Part shown: positions 48,862-61,985 of the stretch, in pieces
How the letters are laid out: every line of letters begins with the position of its first letter
Numbering within the stretch: position 1 is the stretch's first letter
Assembly (NCBI GenBank): GCA_018894105.1
Contig: CM032121.1
Coordinates: forward strand, 5,002,507 to 5,066,506
Length of the DNA stretch: 64,000 nt
Reading direction: 5' to 3'
Source of the DNA: Jacaranda mimosifolia
Lineage: Eukaryota; Streptophyta; Magnoliopsida; Lamiales; Bignoniaceae
Program-made: the position numbers and the translations under genes
The notes under the pieces: model-generated
Databases searched by the model: none
What the model was told of the DNA's origin: nothing
The model's input: the letters and a program-made list of their open reading frames with translations, nothing else

Positions 48862-51573
48862 CAAACCACTTTCAATAGGCACGGGAATCTAAATCGGCTT
48901 TCCAAACAACTGAAACTAATTAACACCAACTTTGGTTGAAGAACCAAGACCCTGCTGCTGAACTAATTGGATACCGCTTGGACCACCAGGTGATAATTTG
49001 TCTGAATTTGGAATCCCAATATTTAGCACAGTTGAGAGTCCTTGTTCCATGTTATTCTTGAGGAGTTCCGTGAAAGTTTGGTGGGAACTATCAATGTGGG
49101 AGTTGGATAAATGGGATATACAGATAGGATCATGCCTGGTCCCCTGTATGCTAACTAGAAAAGGGAACTATTAAGCACTGGAGAATTCATATGACCGGCC
49201 ATTGAGCGAGTTAATTCTGTCATAGGGAAATAAAATTGTGGCTCTCCAACAGTTTGCAGCTCTGGCTGTTGCAGAGCTTTGAAATTCTTGTAAGGAGCAG
49301 GAATTGCAGGATGAAGCTCTGATGCTGGCAGAACATGCTCGACTTGCCAAGGGCTCACTCTGTTCATGTTCAGCAAAATTTCAGGTTCATCCCAAGTTAT
49401 CTGCAGCACGAAAAAAATTAGGAGTTAAAAAGTTATTTATGTCACATTATTTCACCAACTTATCCTCTGCAAGGAAAAAGTTCAGGAATTTGACATTTTC
49501 GATTACTGATCGTAGTAATGCATGCAGCATAAATACCATTGCCTCATAAATTATATATGCAGAGTAAAATAATAAAATGAAGTTGACATTTTTCTACTCA
49601 CAAATGAAGTTGTCGTGATGATGTGCATTAGACAATGATGATTTCCACTTTGCAACAATGATTTTTATAAATTTTATAATACAAAAATTGCCTTACATAA
49701 AAATTGTCATTATTTTGACAATCCATAACAAATGTATATGACAATACATTTATATATATATATATATATTGAGATTGAGTCATTGTGATCATTTTTATTG
49801 TCAAAGAATTGTTACCATACATGTATCATTGATTGTTAATATAATTGACAACAACTACTTGTATAGAATTCTTATCAGTAATTTTCAATTTTGACACTTT
49901 GCTTTATACCGAACTCTCATGCCTATATCAAACTATGAAAATTATTTTTACTGAAAATTAAATAAAAATTCTTATGACTAAACCTATACTATCCGTGGTA
50001 AATTCAATATTATCAATTCCAAGGATTCATAGAAAATCGCCAATCATTAATTCTATTCCACACCATACAAATGGACTTTCTTTCTAGTTCACTAATTATT
50101 ACGCCCCAAAATCGAACCATAAGTTTAGTCTTAAAGCATGAAACTCAATCCCAAATAAATAATCTCATCTAACCAAAATCTTGTTCTTAAATGATAGAAA
50201 ATCCAAACATTCATAATAATCCAAATAACTCTTGCAACAGAAAAACTCAAAATTCCCAATACTCTAACTACAACTAAATGTCCATATAAAGAGAAACTAA
50301 TAAGCTAATATAAAATAGAACTAGACTACTACAAAGGTCTAAAATAAGACCTCAGTTCTGATTCTCACCGAAAGTGGTCCATCTCCTCACTAGGGTTGGG
50401 ATTTAGGTTTGCCAGAAGGAAGTTAAAGAAAAATAGAATGTGAGTAAAGGACTTAGTAAATGTCAATTGTGTGCAATGTGAGTTCAAGAATATATCATGA
50501 TAAAAAGATGCTCAGTCATAAATACTTGAAAAAAATAGTGAGAAAGGGTTATAAACACTTGAATAACAGTTATAAACATTTGAGAAGATAGTGAAAAATA
50601 GTTATACATTATATAGTAGTACAACAGTAAACATTTTTAATAGGCAAACAATTAAATGAAATGATCAAACCAGTGTTTGTTGTAGCCAGTCAACCTTATG
50701 ACTCCCACCGTAATAGTCCTTATCGCTTCGACAAGCTGCAAACTTACCAAACAGTGCTCGAGCCTAGGTCTTTGGGAAATACTATGACCCACCTTAGCCA
50801 CAAATGGCTTTTGTTGTGCACGGGGGTGGGGAGGAGGGGGTGGATTAGGCTATGAGGGCTTGGGATTCAACCAACAAGCCTGCTGCTACCCGATGAAGTC
50901 TCTCGCACACCCAGACCAAGTTGGATCCGACTAACAGTAACAATAGCAGCAACAGTAAATCTAGTCATCAGCGTTGATCATCGTATTTAACTGCTAGTCT
51001 AAAATCATATTGAAACAATATCAATGGCTTTAAAAGAAATTACTTTTCTTGCATCACGAAATAATAAAGAAATTCATGTGCGCAGTGTAAGTTAAAGAAA
51101 AGTTTCATGGACTGTATTATAGTATATAACTTTCTGGGTTTTGAAAGGTATTATTATATATTATAGGTAAGTATTTTAGACATTCATGGTACTTATCTAT
51201 AGGATTAAGGGCCGATCCTAACATCTTAAGTCCTAAAACACCTGCTGACATAAGAGTAGTATTCAATTCAATTAACATTCTTATTTGATCCATAAATTCT
51301 AATCTCAAATTCATCCAAAAAATCAAGACAATGATCAATGAAACTCTAAAACTAATACTAACAAAAAGTTTCTATATTTCACTAGCCTAGTAAATACATA
51401 CTCGCAAAATTTATTAAGAATTTGTTCTTTGATATGTATTTTGTTGATTCGCTCATAACTTTCTTTCTAGTTATTTGATTGGCTCGATTCTTGCGGCATT
51501 AGAAAGTCAAGAAAGAGTACTAAAACTTTTCTATTGATGTTTCAGTCTAGATCAGCTAATATAAGAGATAAAA
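48862..51573. repeat. Captured copy of ARF17-like fragment plus part of a solo LTR
   Basis: Near-identical (about 99% by eye) to 31205-31315 plus 36183-38694, without the copia element. Homology starts abruptly near 48862 and stops at 51573, in the middle of the LTR. 48862-49400 is the ARF exon on the minus strand (TWDEPEILLNMNRVSPWQVE at the acceptor end, FQLFGKPI near 48885). Its middle part (LQQPELQTVGEPQFYFPM) is kept, though lost in copy B. TAG near 49166 and a frameshift break it. 50097-51573 is the first 1477 bp of the 3.4-kb LTR. Confidence 0.85.
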
Positions 51574-52439
51574 TTTTCTATGTTACTAAACAAGTCCTAT
51601 ACCATATTTTAATTTATTTTGGGGTAGTTAAATTTTCTACGAGCATCATTAGATTGTGCAACTGATTCTTTCATTTTAGATACATAAATAATATAACAAG
51701 TCACTCAATTTAATATGCACCATTTATTAACTCCATGATTACGATGTATTTCCAATACATGGAATTTGATTTTGGTATTACTTTAGTTAGTTTGTTTTAT
51801 TAAAAGAAAGCTTAAGATACATTCATCACTTTCAAAATTAAGTTACCAGATAGAAACAAAACTTTAGATTAACAACGCTACTTTGGAATTTTTGTTACTA
51901 TGTAATTTTCACATTGTCTATAAAAAACTTTGGCAAGTTGTCTACCTCAGTCAATTCCTATGAAAATTGATGTCAACTCAGTTAAAATCAGTCAATTTGA
52001 ATCATCAACCTCTCATGCTTTACCACCAACTAATACAGGTGCACACATTTTGCATTTTCTATCTAGAGATCAATATTTCATTCAATACCCTCAACTACTG
52101 ATCCACTCAAGTTAATACAATTTTAAATTTAACTACATCCTGGTGTAAAAATCTTACATCAACTTTCCTTTACAGCATCACCTATCTGTCCAACCACTAC
52201 TGGAAGAAGTCATTTGTCTCCTTTAAATTATACGACATTTCTCTCCAACAGGAATCCATATAATATTTGTGAAGGTTCAACTTCATTTGCTTCATCTTCA
52301 CAAAGAGAAGTTATCTACACCTTCAATCTAATTGAATTAATTTAAATAATTATTTATTTAAATTTATTAGGATTATATTTTTGAATTCATATCATTATAT
52401 ATTAATACAATATTGGCCATCTAATGTGAATTTTTAATA
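51574..52439. other. Helitron 5' non-coding part, nothing recognised
   Basis: AT-rich between the captured segment and the first Helitron coding remnant. No conserved ORF. Confidence 0.4.
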
Positions 52440-55400
52440 TATAATTTAATATATGGGGCATTATATAGATGTTGAATCTAATGATGATGGGGACTCATAT
52501 TCTAAACGTCACGTTGAACGTGATGATCTTAGGCATGATAGAAGGCATAGATCAGGTCATACAAATCTCTCCCACAATTGTGCAAGGGATTTTCATGAAA
52601 TGTAACAAAATCATCGATTACAACTCTCAAACCCAACAATTTGTCTATATTGTTGGGCTAAACTATTTCATGGTGAAACCCAAAACTTATGTTGTAAGGG
52701 AATAAAATTGTTCTGCCATAAATTCATGTTCCTCATGAGCTTTGTAATCTCTTCACAAATCAATCCGCTGAGGGCATGATACTCAAACAAAATATTCATG
52801 CTTTTAATCATGTCTTCTCATTCACCTCAATGGGAGTTAAACTAGCTAAAAGTCTAGCAATAGATCGTCATGTATATTCCTTTAGAGCTCAAGAATCAAT
52901 TTATCATAGGATTGGTACATTGTTACCTCTTCTTGGATCGAGACCAAGAAACATTCAAATGTTCATTTATGACATAGATCATAAGATTGAAAATCGTTTA
53001 CTGGAAAATGATGGATTGAGTAAGGAACTGATTGACAAGATCAAGTGAATTCTTGATGCTAATAATCCATTTGTACAGAGTTTACGTCAACTTGCTCAAC
53101 GTCCTGATGTTAATCATTGTAAGCTACTAATTAAGGAGCAACCAACCGGAGACCATCAATATACACTTCCAATAGCATCACAAGTAGCAGCTATTATTGT
53201 TGATGGTGATGAAGTAGCAGACGCTACTAATAGGGATATCATTGTTCAAACAAGTGGGTGACATTTAATGAATATTAAGGAATTTTCAAGTTATTATGAT
53301 CATTTACAATACCCTCTACTACTTCCTTACGGTACATATGGTTGGGATAGTGATAGTCATATAGTCGATGGTACTAGAGTCACTTGCTGCAATTACTATG
53401 GATACATGTTATAGGTAATCTTTAATTTAACTTCATAACGTATATTTATTTAATGACAAAGAAATTTTTTTTATAGTTTTATTCGAATTACATCAGATTC
53501 GGATGCCTAATCCTTCAATCCTTTTATATGGAGGGCATTTATTCCAACAATACGTCGTAGATAATTATGTGAAGATCGAAACTCAAAAGCTCAGATATAT
53601 AAGAACACATCAACGAGATATTGGAGCTTGATTATACAAAGGTCTTCAAGATTGCTTAAATGCTGGTGAAAATGATGTTGGTAACTTATATATTTATTTC
53701 TTTTATATATTAGCATATCTTATAATGTTTTATACGTCATTATATGCCAATGTGATTACTTGTCATCTTTATTTAGGAAATGTTGGACGCCGTACAATTT
53801 TCCATCATCATTTAGTGAAAGTCCTCAAGATATGTATCAGCGGTTCTAGGACGCGATGTCAGTGGTCCAAAAGTATGGTAAGCCAGATATGTAAAGTGAG
53901 CTTCAAGCTGGGCAAACTCCTCAAGATCGATCTAATTTGTTAAGTAGGATTTTCAGAGCAAAATTTGATGAGCTAAAAAGAGACATTTGTACTAAAGGTG
54001 TCCTTGGAAAAGTTGTAGCGCATGTTCATGTCATTGAGTTCCAAAAGCGAGGCCTACCACGTGCTCATGTGTTATTGGTCTTAGATGAAAATGACAAGCT
54101 TAGTACACCAGATGATTATGATCAAATAGTCAAAGCAGAAATTCCAAATAAGGATGATGAGCCTTTATTATATGAAGTTGTTTTGAGGCACATGACACAT
54201 GGGCCATGTGGAGAATTTAATACCAATGCTCCTTGCATGAAAAATGGAACTTGCAAGAAAAATTATCCTAAGAATTTTCACCATGTACTATACAAGGAAA
54301 TGATTCCTACCCAATACATCGACATCACAACGATGATAGATATGTTGCTTTAGATCATGATGGTGAAGTAGTTGTTGATAATGGATGGGTATTTCCATAT
54401 AATGCTTGGCTACTGCTGAAGTATGACTGTCATATTAATGTTGAAATTTGTAGTAGCATAAAAAGTATAAAGTACCTTTATAAGTATGTTTATAAAGGAC
54501 CCAATTGCATAGTATTTGAGGTACACCCCAACCCAAATTATGATGAGGTCAGCTAGTACGTTGATGGAAGATGGATTTGTGCTCCATATGCACTATGGAA
54601 AATATATAAGTTCTCAATGAGTAGAATATCTATCTATTGTAAGACTACAAATTCACCTTCCAAATATGCAGCAATTCCAATTTTATAGCTCTCAAAGAAT
54701 TTCTGATGTGTTATGTGATGAGCATAACTCCAGAACCATGTTAATTGAGTTTTTTAGAGTTTACAGTGAAGGTGGAAAACCTAATAAGTATCTATGCAGT
54801 AAATTCCCTAAATACTACCCATGGATGACAAAGGAAAAAGCGTGGTGCAAAAGGATGACACAACAAAAAGTCATAGGTCGAGTATACGCTATATCACCAA
54901 ATGAAGGAGAAAGGCTTTATTTGCGCATTTTACTCAACCATGTTAAAGGGCCCACTTCATTTGATGATATATTGACAGTAGACAATGTGCACCATCCAAC
55001 ATTTAAGCAGGCTGCTAAAAAGCTTGGTCTCCTCAAGGAAGATGATAGTATTAGGCAATGCTTGATTGAGGCATGAACTATTAGAATGCCTTTTGCTCTC
55101 AGACGATTATTTGCTACAATTTTACTTTATTGCCAACCAACTTCAATAAGAAGATTGTGGGAAGAAAATTATGCGTACATGATTGAGGACTATTCTTCTT
55201 CAAGTTCCACAAATAATGCATTTCTCATGAATTGGCTTCTGCATGACATAAATTATATATTGTTGCAGCATAACAAAAGTTTGAAAGAATTCGACTTACC
55301 TCAAAGTAGCAAAGACCATCATGATTTGAGCAATATTTCCAGTTTAATAGAAGATGAACTGGTCATACCAATTCCAGAACATGATATACATGCTACTAGC

Positions 55401-56750
55401 AAACTTAATGCAAGCTAGCTACAAGCATTAAATACCATCAAGCATGCAATTTTGAGAAAGCAAAGTGCAATTTTCTTTTTAGATGGCCCAGGTGGAACTG
55501 GCAAAACATTCTTATATCAAGCTTTACTAACAAATTTTCGGAAGGACGAGTTTATAATGCTTGCTACTACAACATCAGGAATTGCAGCAAACCAGCTTCC
55601 TAGAGGCAAAATAGAACTTTCGAAACTTAAAGTACAAATTAAATTAGATTCAAACTCAATGCCCAGTTTTATCAACAATCAGAAATGTGTGAGCTATTAG
55701 ATCGGGCATCAGCAATTATTTGGGATAAGGCACCCATGGCATATAGAAAAGCAATTGAAACTGTGGACCACACTTTAAGGGAAATGCTTGGAATCGACTT
55801 ACCATTTGGAGGCAAGATAATGATATTAGGAGGTGATTTTCGAAAAGTTGTTCCTGTTGTTGTTGGAGGAACAAGGTCACAATCTATGAAAGTGGTCATT
55901 GTAGAGTCGCACTTATGGTCCAATATTAAAGTTCTTCACTTGATAGATAATATTAAAGCCCACAATGATCAAAGGTTCTCTGATTTTCTACTTCGTGTTG
56001 GGAATGGTGAAGAACCCATCGTTCAAGATAATATGATAAGGATTCTAGACTCTATGGCAATACCATGGGATGGTGAACATTCAAGTGATCATCTGATCGA
56101 ATCAACTTTCCAGACCTTGGTTTGCATACTTATGATCCTTAATATATGATGGATAGAGCACTAATAACTCCACTAAATGAAAATGTGAACAAGCTAAATG
56201 AAAAGGTGATTCAAGCTTTTCCAGGAGATGACCAACATACGTATTACTCATTTGACTCTATGCCCGATAACATGAACAATTTGTACTTACCCGGATTTCT
56301 AAGCTCCCTTACTCCTGGTAATCTCCTAGCTCACAAGTTAACTCTTAAGAAAGGAGCACCGGTTATGTTACTAAGAAACATGGATCCAAAAATTAAGCTT
56401 TGCAATGGTTACTAGACTAACCTGTCGCAGATTGGTAGCAAGGTAATCAATGCGGAAGTTTTAACTGGACAGTTTAAAGGAACAAGAGTCTTTCTCCCAC
56501 GCATTCCTTTAAAGATAGCAAAAGATGCAAAAATGCCATTTGAAATGATCAAGAGACAATTTCAAATTAGATTGAGTTTTGCATTAACGATTAATAAATC
56601 CAAATGTTGGAATTTATTTGCCTGATCATATTTTCAGTCATGGCCAACTATATGTAGCTCTTTCGCGTGGTGTTTCCTAGAGAACCACAAGAATATTAAT
56701 TAAGAAGGGACAAATCAATGGGCTTCAAGGAATTTATACAAGGAACATAC
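52440..56750 (+). pseudogene. Helitron Rep/helicase pseudogene
   Basis: Remnants in order: N-terminal region (HAFNHVFSFTSMG, 52776-53048; FSSYYDHLQYPLLLPYG near 53300), Rep domain (53937-54353, VIEFQKRGLPRAHVLL; HMTHGPCG), Y motif KYLYKYVYK (54470-54496), helicase linker (54666-55418), Pif1-type helicase with Walker A GPGGTGKT (55485-55508), Walker B region IIWDKAPM (55715-55735), GGDFRKVVPVV, KGAPVMLLRNMD, and final ALTINKS and HGQLYVALSRG motifs (to about 56690). At least three frame changes and many stops. The first His of the Rep HUH site is Arg (54060-54062) and the Walker B Glu is Lys (55727-55729). It cannot support its own transposition. Confidence 0.92.
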
Positions 56751-57340
56751 TATTCTCTGAAATTTTTGCTAAGTTGCGGGATAACCATAATTAAGGGGTA
56801 TATTACCAAAACTTTTTTATATTCAATTTTTTTTCAATATAGTATTTTCCATTATGTAATTATGAATATATATTCCAATAAGATACTATTTTATCTTTCG
56901 TTATGGTTATCACAAGCATTTGCATAAATTTATGGAGGTCTTTCTAATAATCTTTAATAGATGAGGAATTTAGTGTATGGAGATGACATAACCATGATAT
57001 AAATCATATGTACTTAAACATATATATAGATCCTACCACATATTTAGTGAATTAATTAAAATATTGATTGCATATAATTGTTAAAATGACAATAGATATA
57101 TTAATAGCAGTAATATCTTTTTTATTTTGTCTAAGTAGGAGAAGATGGATCTACTAAAAACTTTATTCCTCCTACTTCTACATGCGTGCAAGAATTGGAT
57201 GAGCAAATTGAATCATGGTATATGTGGAAGGAATCACAGTCACAAACTACACTTCAAAGGGTATGTAATATAATATCTTGGGTACTCATTACATTATTAA
57301 ACTAGAAACTTATTGCATTGATGAATTGTGATGATATTTA

Positions 57341-59479
57341 TCTATACTATTTAAAAAAGAAAGCCTCCTTATACACCCAAAACAGCGATTACTATATTGC
57401 TATACCAAAATATGTATTCCCTAAAATAACCTTATATCTAGCTATACATAACTCCCCACTCATTCTCCAACTCCTCCCCATTACCTATAACTCATCCCCT
57501 ACTGATTAACTGATTTTTTTCATTTTCCATAACTTCCAATTCTTTTCAAAAATAGGTAAGATTTTCTAAGTAATCTCTCCTGTGTTACTGTGAATATAAG
57601 AATTTCGCTTTATTGATTTATTTTGTTGTGTTTCTCAAATTTATCAAAATTGCCCATCTAATTGTATTTTTTTGATAAAAAAATAACGAGTGTTACTTCT
57701 ATCATAATTTTATGTTTTCACATTCTTCTACTATCCTTAAGTTAATAATCCTTTTGTTGCAGAATGCCGTGGAAGGAATTACCAACATCGGCGCTCAACT
57801 TTTCTCCATTTGCTCGGTTAATGGTTATGGCTACATCAAAATAAGAAGGCCAGGCGAGAAATTTAGGAAACCAAGTTGCAAACTAAAAATTTCCCAACCT
57901 CTTCTGGTATGCTTTTCATTAAATTTTGTCTACTAAGGTTTCTCTTTTTTGATTACTTCTAAAATATTTCATGCCAAATTTGATGCTAAGGCTTATTTAT
58001 AGGTAATGGGTTTACGAACCGTGGCAAGGATAAAATTCAACAGTCCGACTCTTTTGATAACAAGGAATTTGAAGTTGGTTTCTTCATCTTCACAAAACCA
58101 GTTGTTGCATTTGTTTTTTGTTACCCTACATCAGTTAAGATGATCATTTTTTATTAATTAATTTGTTTGTTTCAGAGGGTGGGTTGTCCAATCAGATTTT
58201 GTCTTCTTCAATGGAGAAGCACGTTCAGATATACTCTAGGGTAGTGCCAGTACTTCTTGGGGCAAAGAGGATGATGAGTTGTGGAGTTGTGTGGTGGCTA
58301 CGGAGGAGTGTGGAACGGATGAAGTGGAGGAGATGGTGAAATTGTTTAACTCTATGTTTGGGTCTTGGATTTTAAAGTAGAAAATGGGATGGAAATTATT
58401 TTCATGTTTCAAATGATGTAACTAATATTTGCACATTTGTATTTTTCTTCTCTTTTTCTTCACTATTTTTCTTGATCCAAATATAACCTAAGAGATCGGG
58501 ATTGATTGATGCAAAGAATGTGATTTTTGTTGGGGAGACAAGAACTAGGATCCTTTAGGAGGGTTAACAATCTCTTTCCCTTTGTTGATGATAATTTATT
58601 TTTCTCTTTTTTTTTATTCCTTATATTGTCTGCAATCATTGTTTTTCAATCAAAATCTAGAATGAAGTTACGTTGGCATGTTCTAGCGAAAATTAATATA
58701 TTTATTTATTTGGCATGTTCTACATATGCATTTCTTTGGCATGAAATAAGTTTTCCAAACATGGAAAACTCAATAGAAAACACATTTGTCAAGGAAAATG
58801 TTAAAAGTAAGATGAGTGAGCATATATTCGAGATGTTGATGATACCGATATAGAAGTGGTACAAACCACTTTTAGAACATCACTATATCTCACTATTTTT
58901 CTTTTTTACTAATTTACATTATTCATAATGTTTAATTTCATTTTTAGTTATTTAAACAACGTCATAAGAAGATGGTGCACCTGGATCAATGAATGCAAAT
59001 TGTATTGTAAAACAGCTACAAGTTAATTTTTTGTTGTCATATTATAATTAATTTACATAAATATGTACAAGATTAAGCTACCTAAACATGAATTACATTT
59101 CATGGTTGCAGGTATGTGCCAGTGGTTTATTGTGTGAAGTAAAAGAGATATACAAAAAACTTTCTTTGTATATAAATATATTACCAATCCCCTCTCTTGA
59201 CAAATATGTTTTCTATTAGTTTACTTATATATTTCAGTTATAGCTTGATTTGGGAACATATAATTCTTTTACTGCTTTATCTTGGATTTTATGCATGGTT
59301 TTCTCTTTTTTAGCCAAATAACTAAATTTCATGTATTACCACTTTAAGCAACAAAGTTAGATTTTTGTTATAACTTAGCAATTAATTTTTACTATACCAG
59401 ATTATAATTTTTTTAAAACAAAAATACATAATGCTCAAATATTTTTATGCGCACGAGGACCACGTGCGACGGCAGCTAG
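57341..59479 (+). mobile_element. Nested non-autonomous Helitron, 2139 bp
   Basis: Starts TCTATACTATTTAAAAAAG (preceded by A), ends GGCAGCTAG (followed by T). A perfect 6-bp stem CGCACG/CGTGCG with a 7-base loop (59450-59468) ends 11 bases before the terminus. These are canonical Helitron features. It contains exon-like gene fragments but no Rep/helicase coding. It is inserted in the 3' part of the larger Helitron. Confidence 0.8.
57763..58380 (+). pseudogene. Exon-like gene fragments inside the nested Helitron, unrecognised
   Basis: 57763-57906 is an open 144-nt segment between a GCAG acceptor and a GT donor (starts NAVEGITNIGAQLFS, ends KISQPLL). A second begins after ATAG at 58003 (GNGFTNRGKDKIQQ in one frame). 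A third begins after CAG near 58176 and ends at TAG 58378-58380 (EEMVKLFNSMFGSWILK). Base composition is less AT-rich than the surroundings. They look like consecutive exons of one captured host gene in sense orientation. I do not recognise the family. Confidence 0.5.
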
Positions 59480-60513
59480 TATTATGTAAAAATTGGTTGT
59501 TGCGGCCTTCCAAGTTGCAAATATTCAGTCCAGGCTAGGAAGTTGTTGTAGGGATAAGCATGAAAGATTTGGGAAGGTGGATTCTACCAGTTCTAAAAAT
59601 GTAAAAATCAAAAAGGTATATTTATATTGTTTGATTTTTCAAATTTTAAGTTTTAATTAACACTCCATAACTATAAAAATGTGAATTACTTGGACAGGAA
59701 AAAACGGATTGCTTTGGTAGAAGGATGGGATCTTACAAAGGTATGACAAACATATATTTTCAATAAGTTATAATAATTTATATTTTGTTCAATATACTTT
59801 TCTAACAAGGTAACATAAAGGTATCACAAAAAGAAAAAAGAATGATGAGAAGACTATATTTCGGTACAATATTAATTGTTATTTACATAGCTGTAATACT
59901 TTTTTTCATATGCACAATCTAAAATATATCTATCTTATTATTATTAGGAAAGATATTCGATCTTCTAAAGTGGCCAATATTGAATTGGTACGAACCAAAT
60001 TAAAAATATAGTATAATCTCATCAACTTATGTCTGATTTAATTTATACTTGAGACTTAATGATTTTTATTACAGTATTTCAATCAACGACGTCAAAGATG
60101 GTGCAGAGATATCAAGGAATACAAGATGGATTGCAAAGCAGTTACAAGATATTGTTTTGCAAAGTATATTTAGAATAACATAAATATATAGTGGCATGCT
60201 ACCGATATATAATCTATTTATTCTAAAATTTGCAGGACTGTAGCAAAAGCTCACTATAAGAAGTTGTAAATGTACAATATAATTACTTTGTACATAAATT
60301 AGTTACAAATACTCTTTGTAAATACATGCATTTACAATTTATTTCGTATATATTTTATTTTAGTTTGATTGGTGAATACAATTAGTTAAGTATTTTAAAT
60401 ATCTTCCCTCCCCCCCCCAAAAAAAAAATTATATTGAAGAATAAATATGTAAAAAGATTATGTAACATTAATAAAGTACTTATGCGCGCGGAGATTGCAT
60501 GCGACGGTTGCTA
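58381..60513. other. Helitron 3' non-coding DNA
   Basis: AT-rich remainder of the nested element up to 59479 and of the outer element from 59480. Exon-like scraps ending in Lys-rich short ORFs (59700-60130) may be decayed tail exons of the outer element. Nothing recognisable. Confidence 0.4.
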
Positions 60514-60732
60514 GTCATTTAAAAGACAAGCTCAAGGTCTCCAAATAAAATTCCTTTCATGACAAAGATAATACAAATTATAAATATAAATAAATTCAAC
60601 TTCATAATTTTTCTATATAAAATAATGGATTGATCTAGTTAAACGAAACGACAATATTGATAATAAATAAACAAGAAGATTCCACTTCGTCAAACAATAG
60701 TCCCTTTGAGTTGTATCTCAGAAATAAAAATT

Positions 60733-61985
60733 AGGGTAAAATTCATTTTGACCCCCTGTACTATGGGGTATGTATCAAATACCTCCTTTTACTATTAAAA
60801 CCTTCAAATACCCCTTTCAAGTGTTGTCAAATACCCCCCTGTACTATCAAAAATATTCAAATACCCCCTTATACTATCAAAAATCTTCAAATACCCCGCT
60901 ATACTATTAAAAATCTTCAAATACCCCCCTCAAATTCATTTGCTATTAGTCAAATAGCTGACGGTGTCAAAACTCTATAGTAAATTACTGATTTAACTTC
61001 AGAAAATAACTTACTAGCATAAAAACTTAGGATACGTGGTATTTTTTTACAAAGTAATGATAAATTATAAGTGAAATATAACAAAACCTACATATTATTA
61101 TATATTTTTTAAATCCCAAAACGAATGTAAATTTGAAAAAATTTAGATAACCATTTACGAAATAAAAATACGTATAATGGTCCCATGTGTTTTTTTCGTA
61201 CAAGCAGCCTCTATTTTGTTGGTCCCACATGTTCTATATTAAAATGGAGTTGTTTAATATTCTTTAAAAAAAATTAATATTTTTATTGGATTAGGAGTTA
61301 GATGATGCTTTAAGTCCTAAAATGAAAGTAACAAAATTAAAGTAAGAAACTTGAACATTATATAGTAAATCACAAGGATATTTTGGACATAAAATTTTTC
61401 AATGATCATATGTATAAAGAGAAGATAATTTTAGTGCTACATCAGCCAAACAACCGTTACTTTTCTAACGACAAAGAAGTTTGAATGGGGTATTTAAAGG
61501 TTTTGGTAATACGGGTGTCAAGGATAAATTTATTTACACAAAAAAAAAAAGTCACGTATCCTAGGTTTTTATGCTATTTAGTTATTTTTTAGGTTAAATC
61601 AGTAATTTACTATAGAATTTTGACACCGTCAATTATTTTACTAACGGCAGATGACTTTGAGGGGGATTTGAATATTTTTGGTAGTACAAGGGAGTATTTG
61701 ACATCCTTGAGGGGGGTATTTGAAAGTTTTGATAGTACATGGGGTATTTGATACATACCCCATAGTAGAGTAGGGTAAAATGAATTTAACCCTTTTACTA
61801 ACAGTAAATGAATTTGAGGGAGATATTTGAAGATTTTTGATAGTATAGGGGGGTATTTGAAAATTTTTTAAAGTATATGGGGTATTTGACAACACTTAAA
61901 GGGGGTATTTGAAGGTTTTGATAGTACAGGGGGGTATTTGATACATACTCCATAGTACAGGGGGTCAAAATGAATTTTATCCTAA
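60733..61985. mobile_element. Foldback-like element with about 300-bp terminal inverted repeats
   Basis: The left arm (60733-61040) starts GGGTAAAATTCATTTTGACC and carries three to four copies of an AAATACCCCCCTGTACTATC-type unit, then GACGGTGTCAAAA and CTTAGGATACGTGG. The right arm (about 61545-61793) is its reverse complement. A second partial copy of the right end follows (61794-61985, ending GTCAAAATGAATTTTATCC), so the right terminus is duplicated. No transposase and no clear target duplication. A Mutator-type MITE is likely. Confidence 0.7.

Larger units (their letters stand above)
48606..60514 (+). mobile_element. Large Helitron carrying captured DNA (inferred boundaries)
   Basis: The 5' end is taken at TCTATTACTAATATAAAAAAG (TC start preceded by A; 48592 or 48599 are alternative starts within a TCTATTA run). 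The 3' end is CTAG at 60511-60514, followed by T. An imperfect GC-rich hairpin (60485-60503) lies 11 bases upstream of the end. The element has no terminal inverted repeats and an A/T target, as in Helitrons. It encloses decayed Rep/helicase coding (52440-56750), a captured ARF-LTR segment (48862-51573) and a nested Helitron (57341-59479). The coding remnant is certain; that one element spans the whole interval is an inference. Confidence 0.6.
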
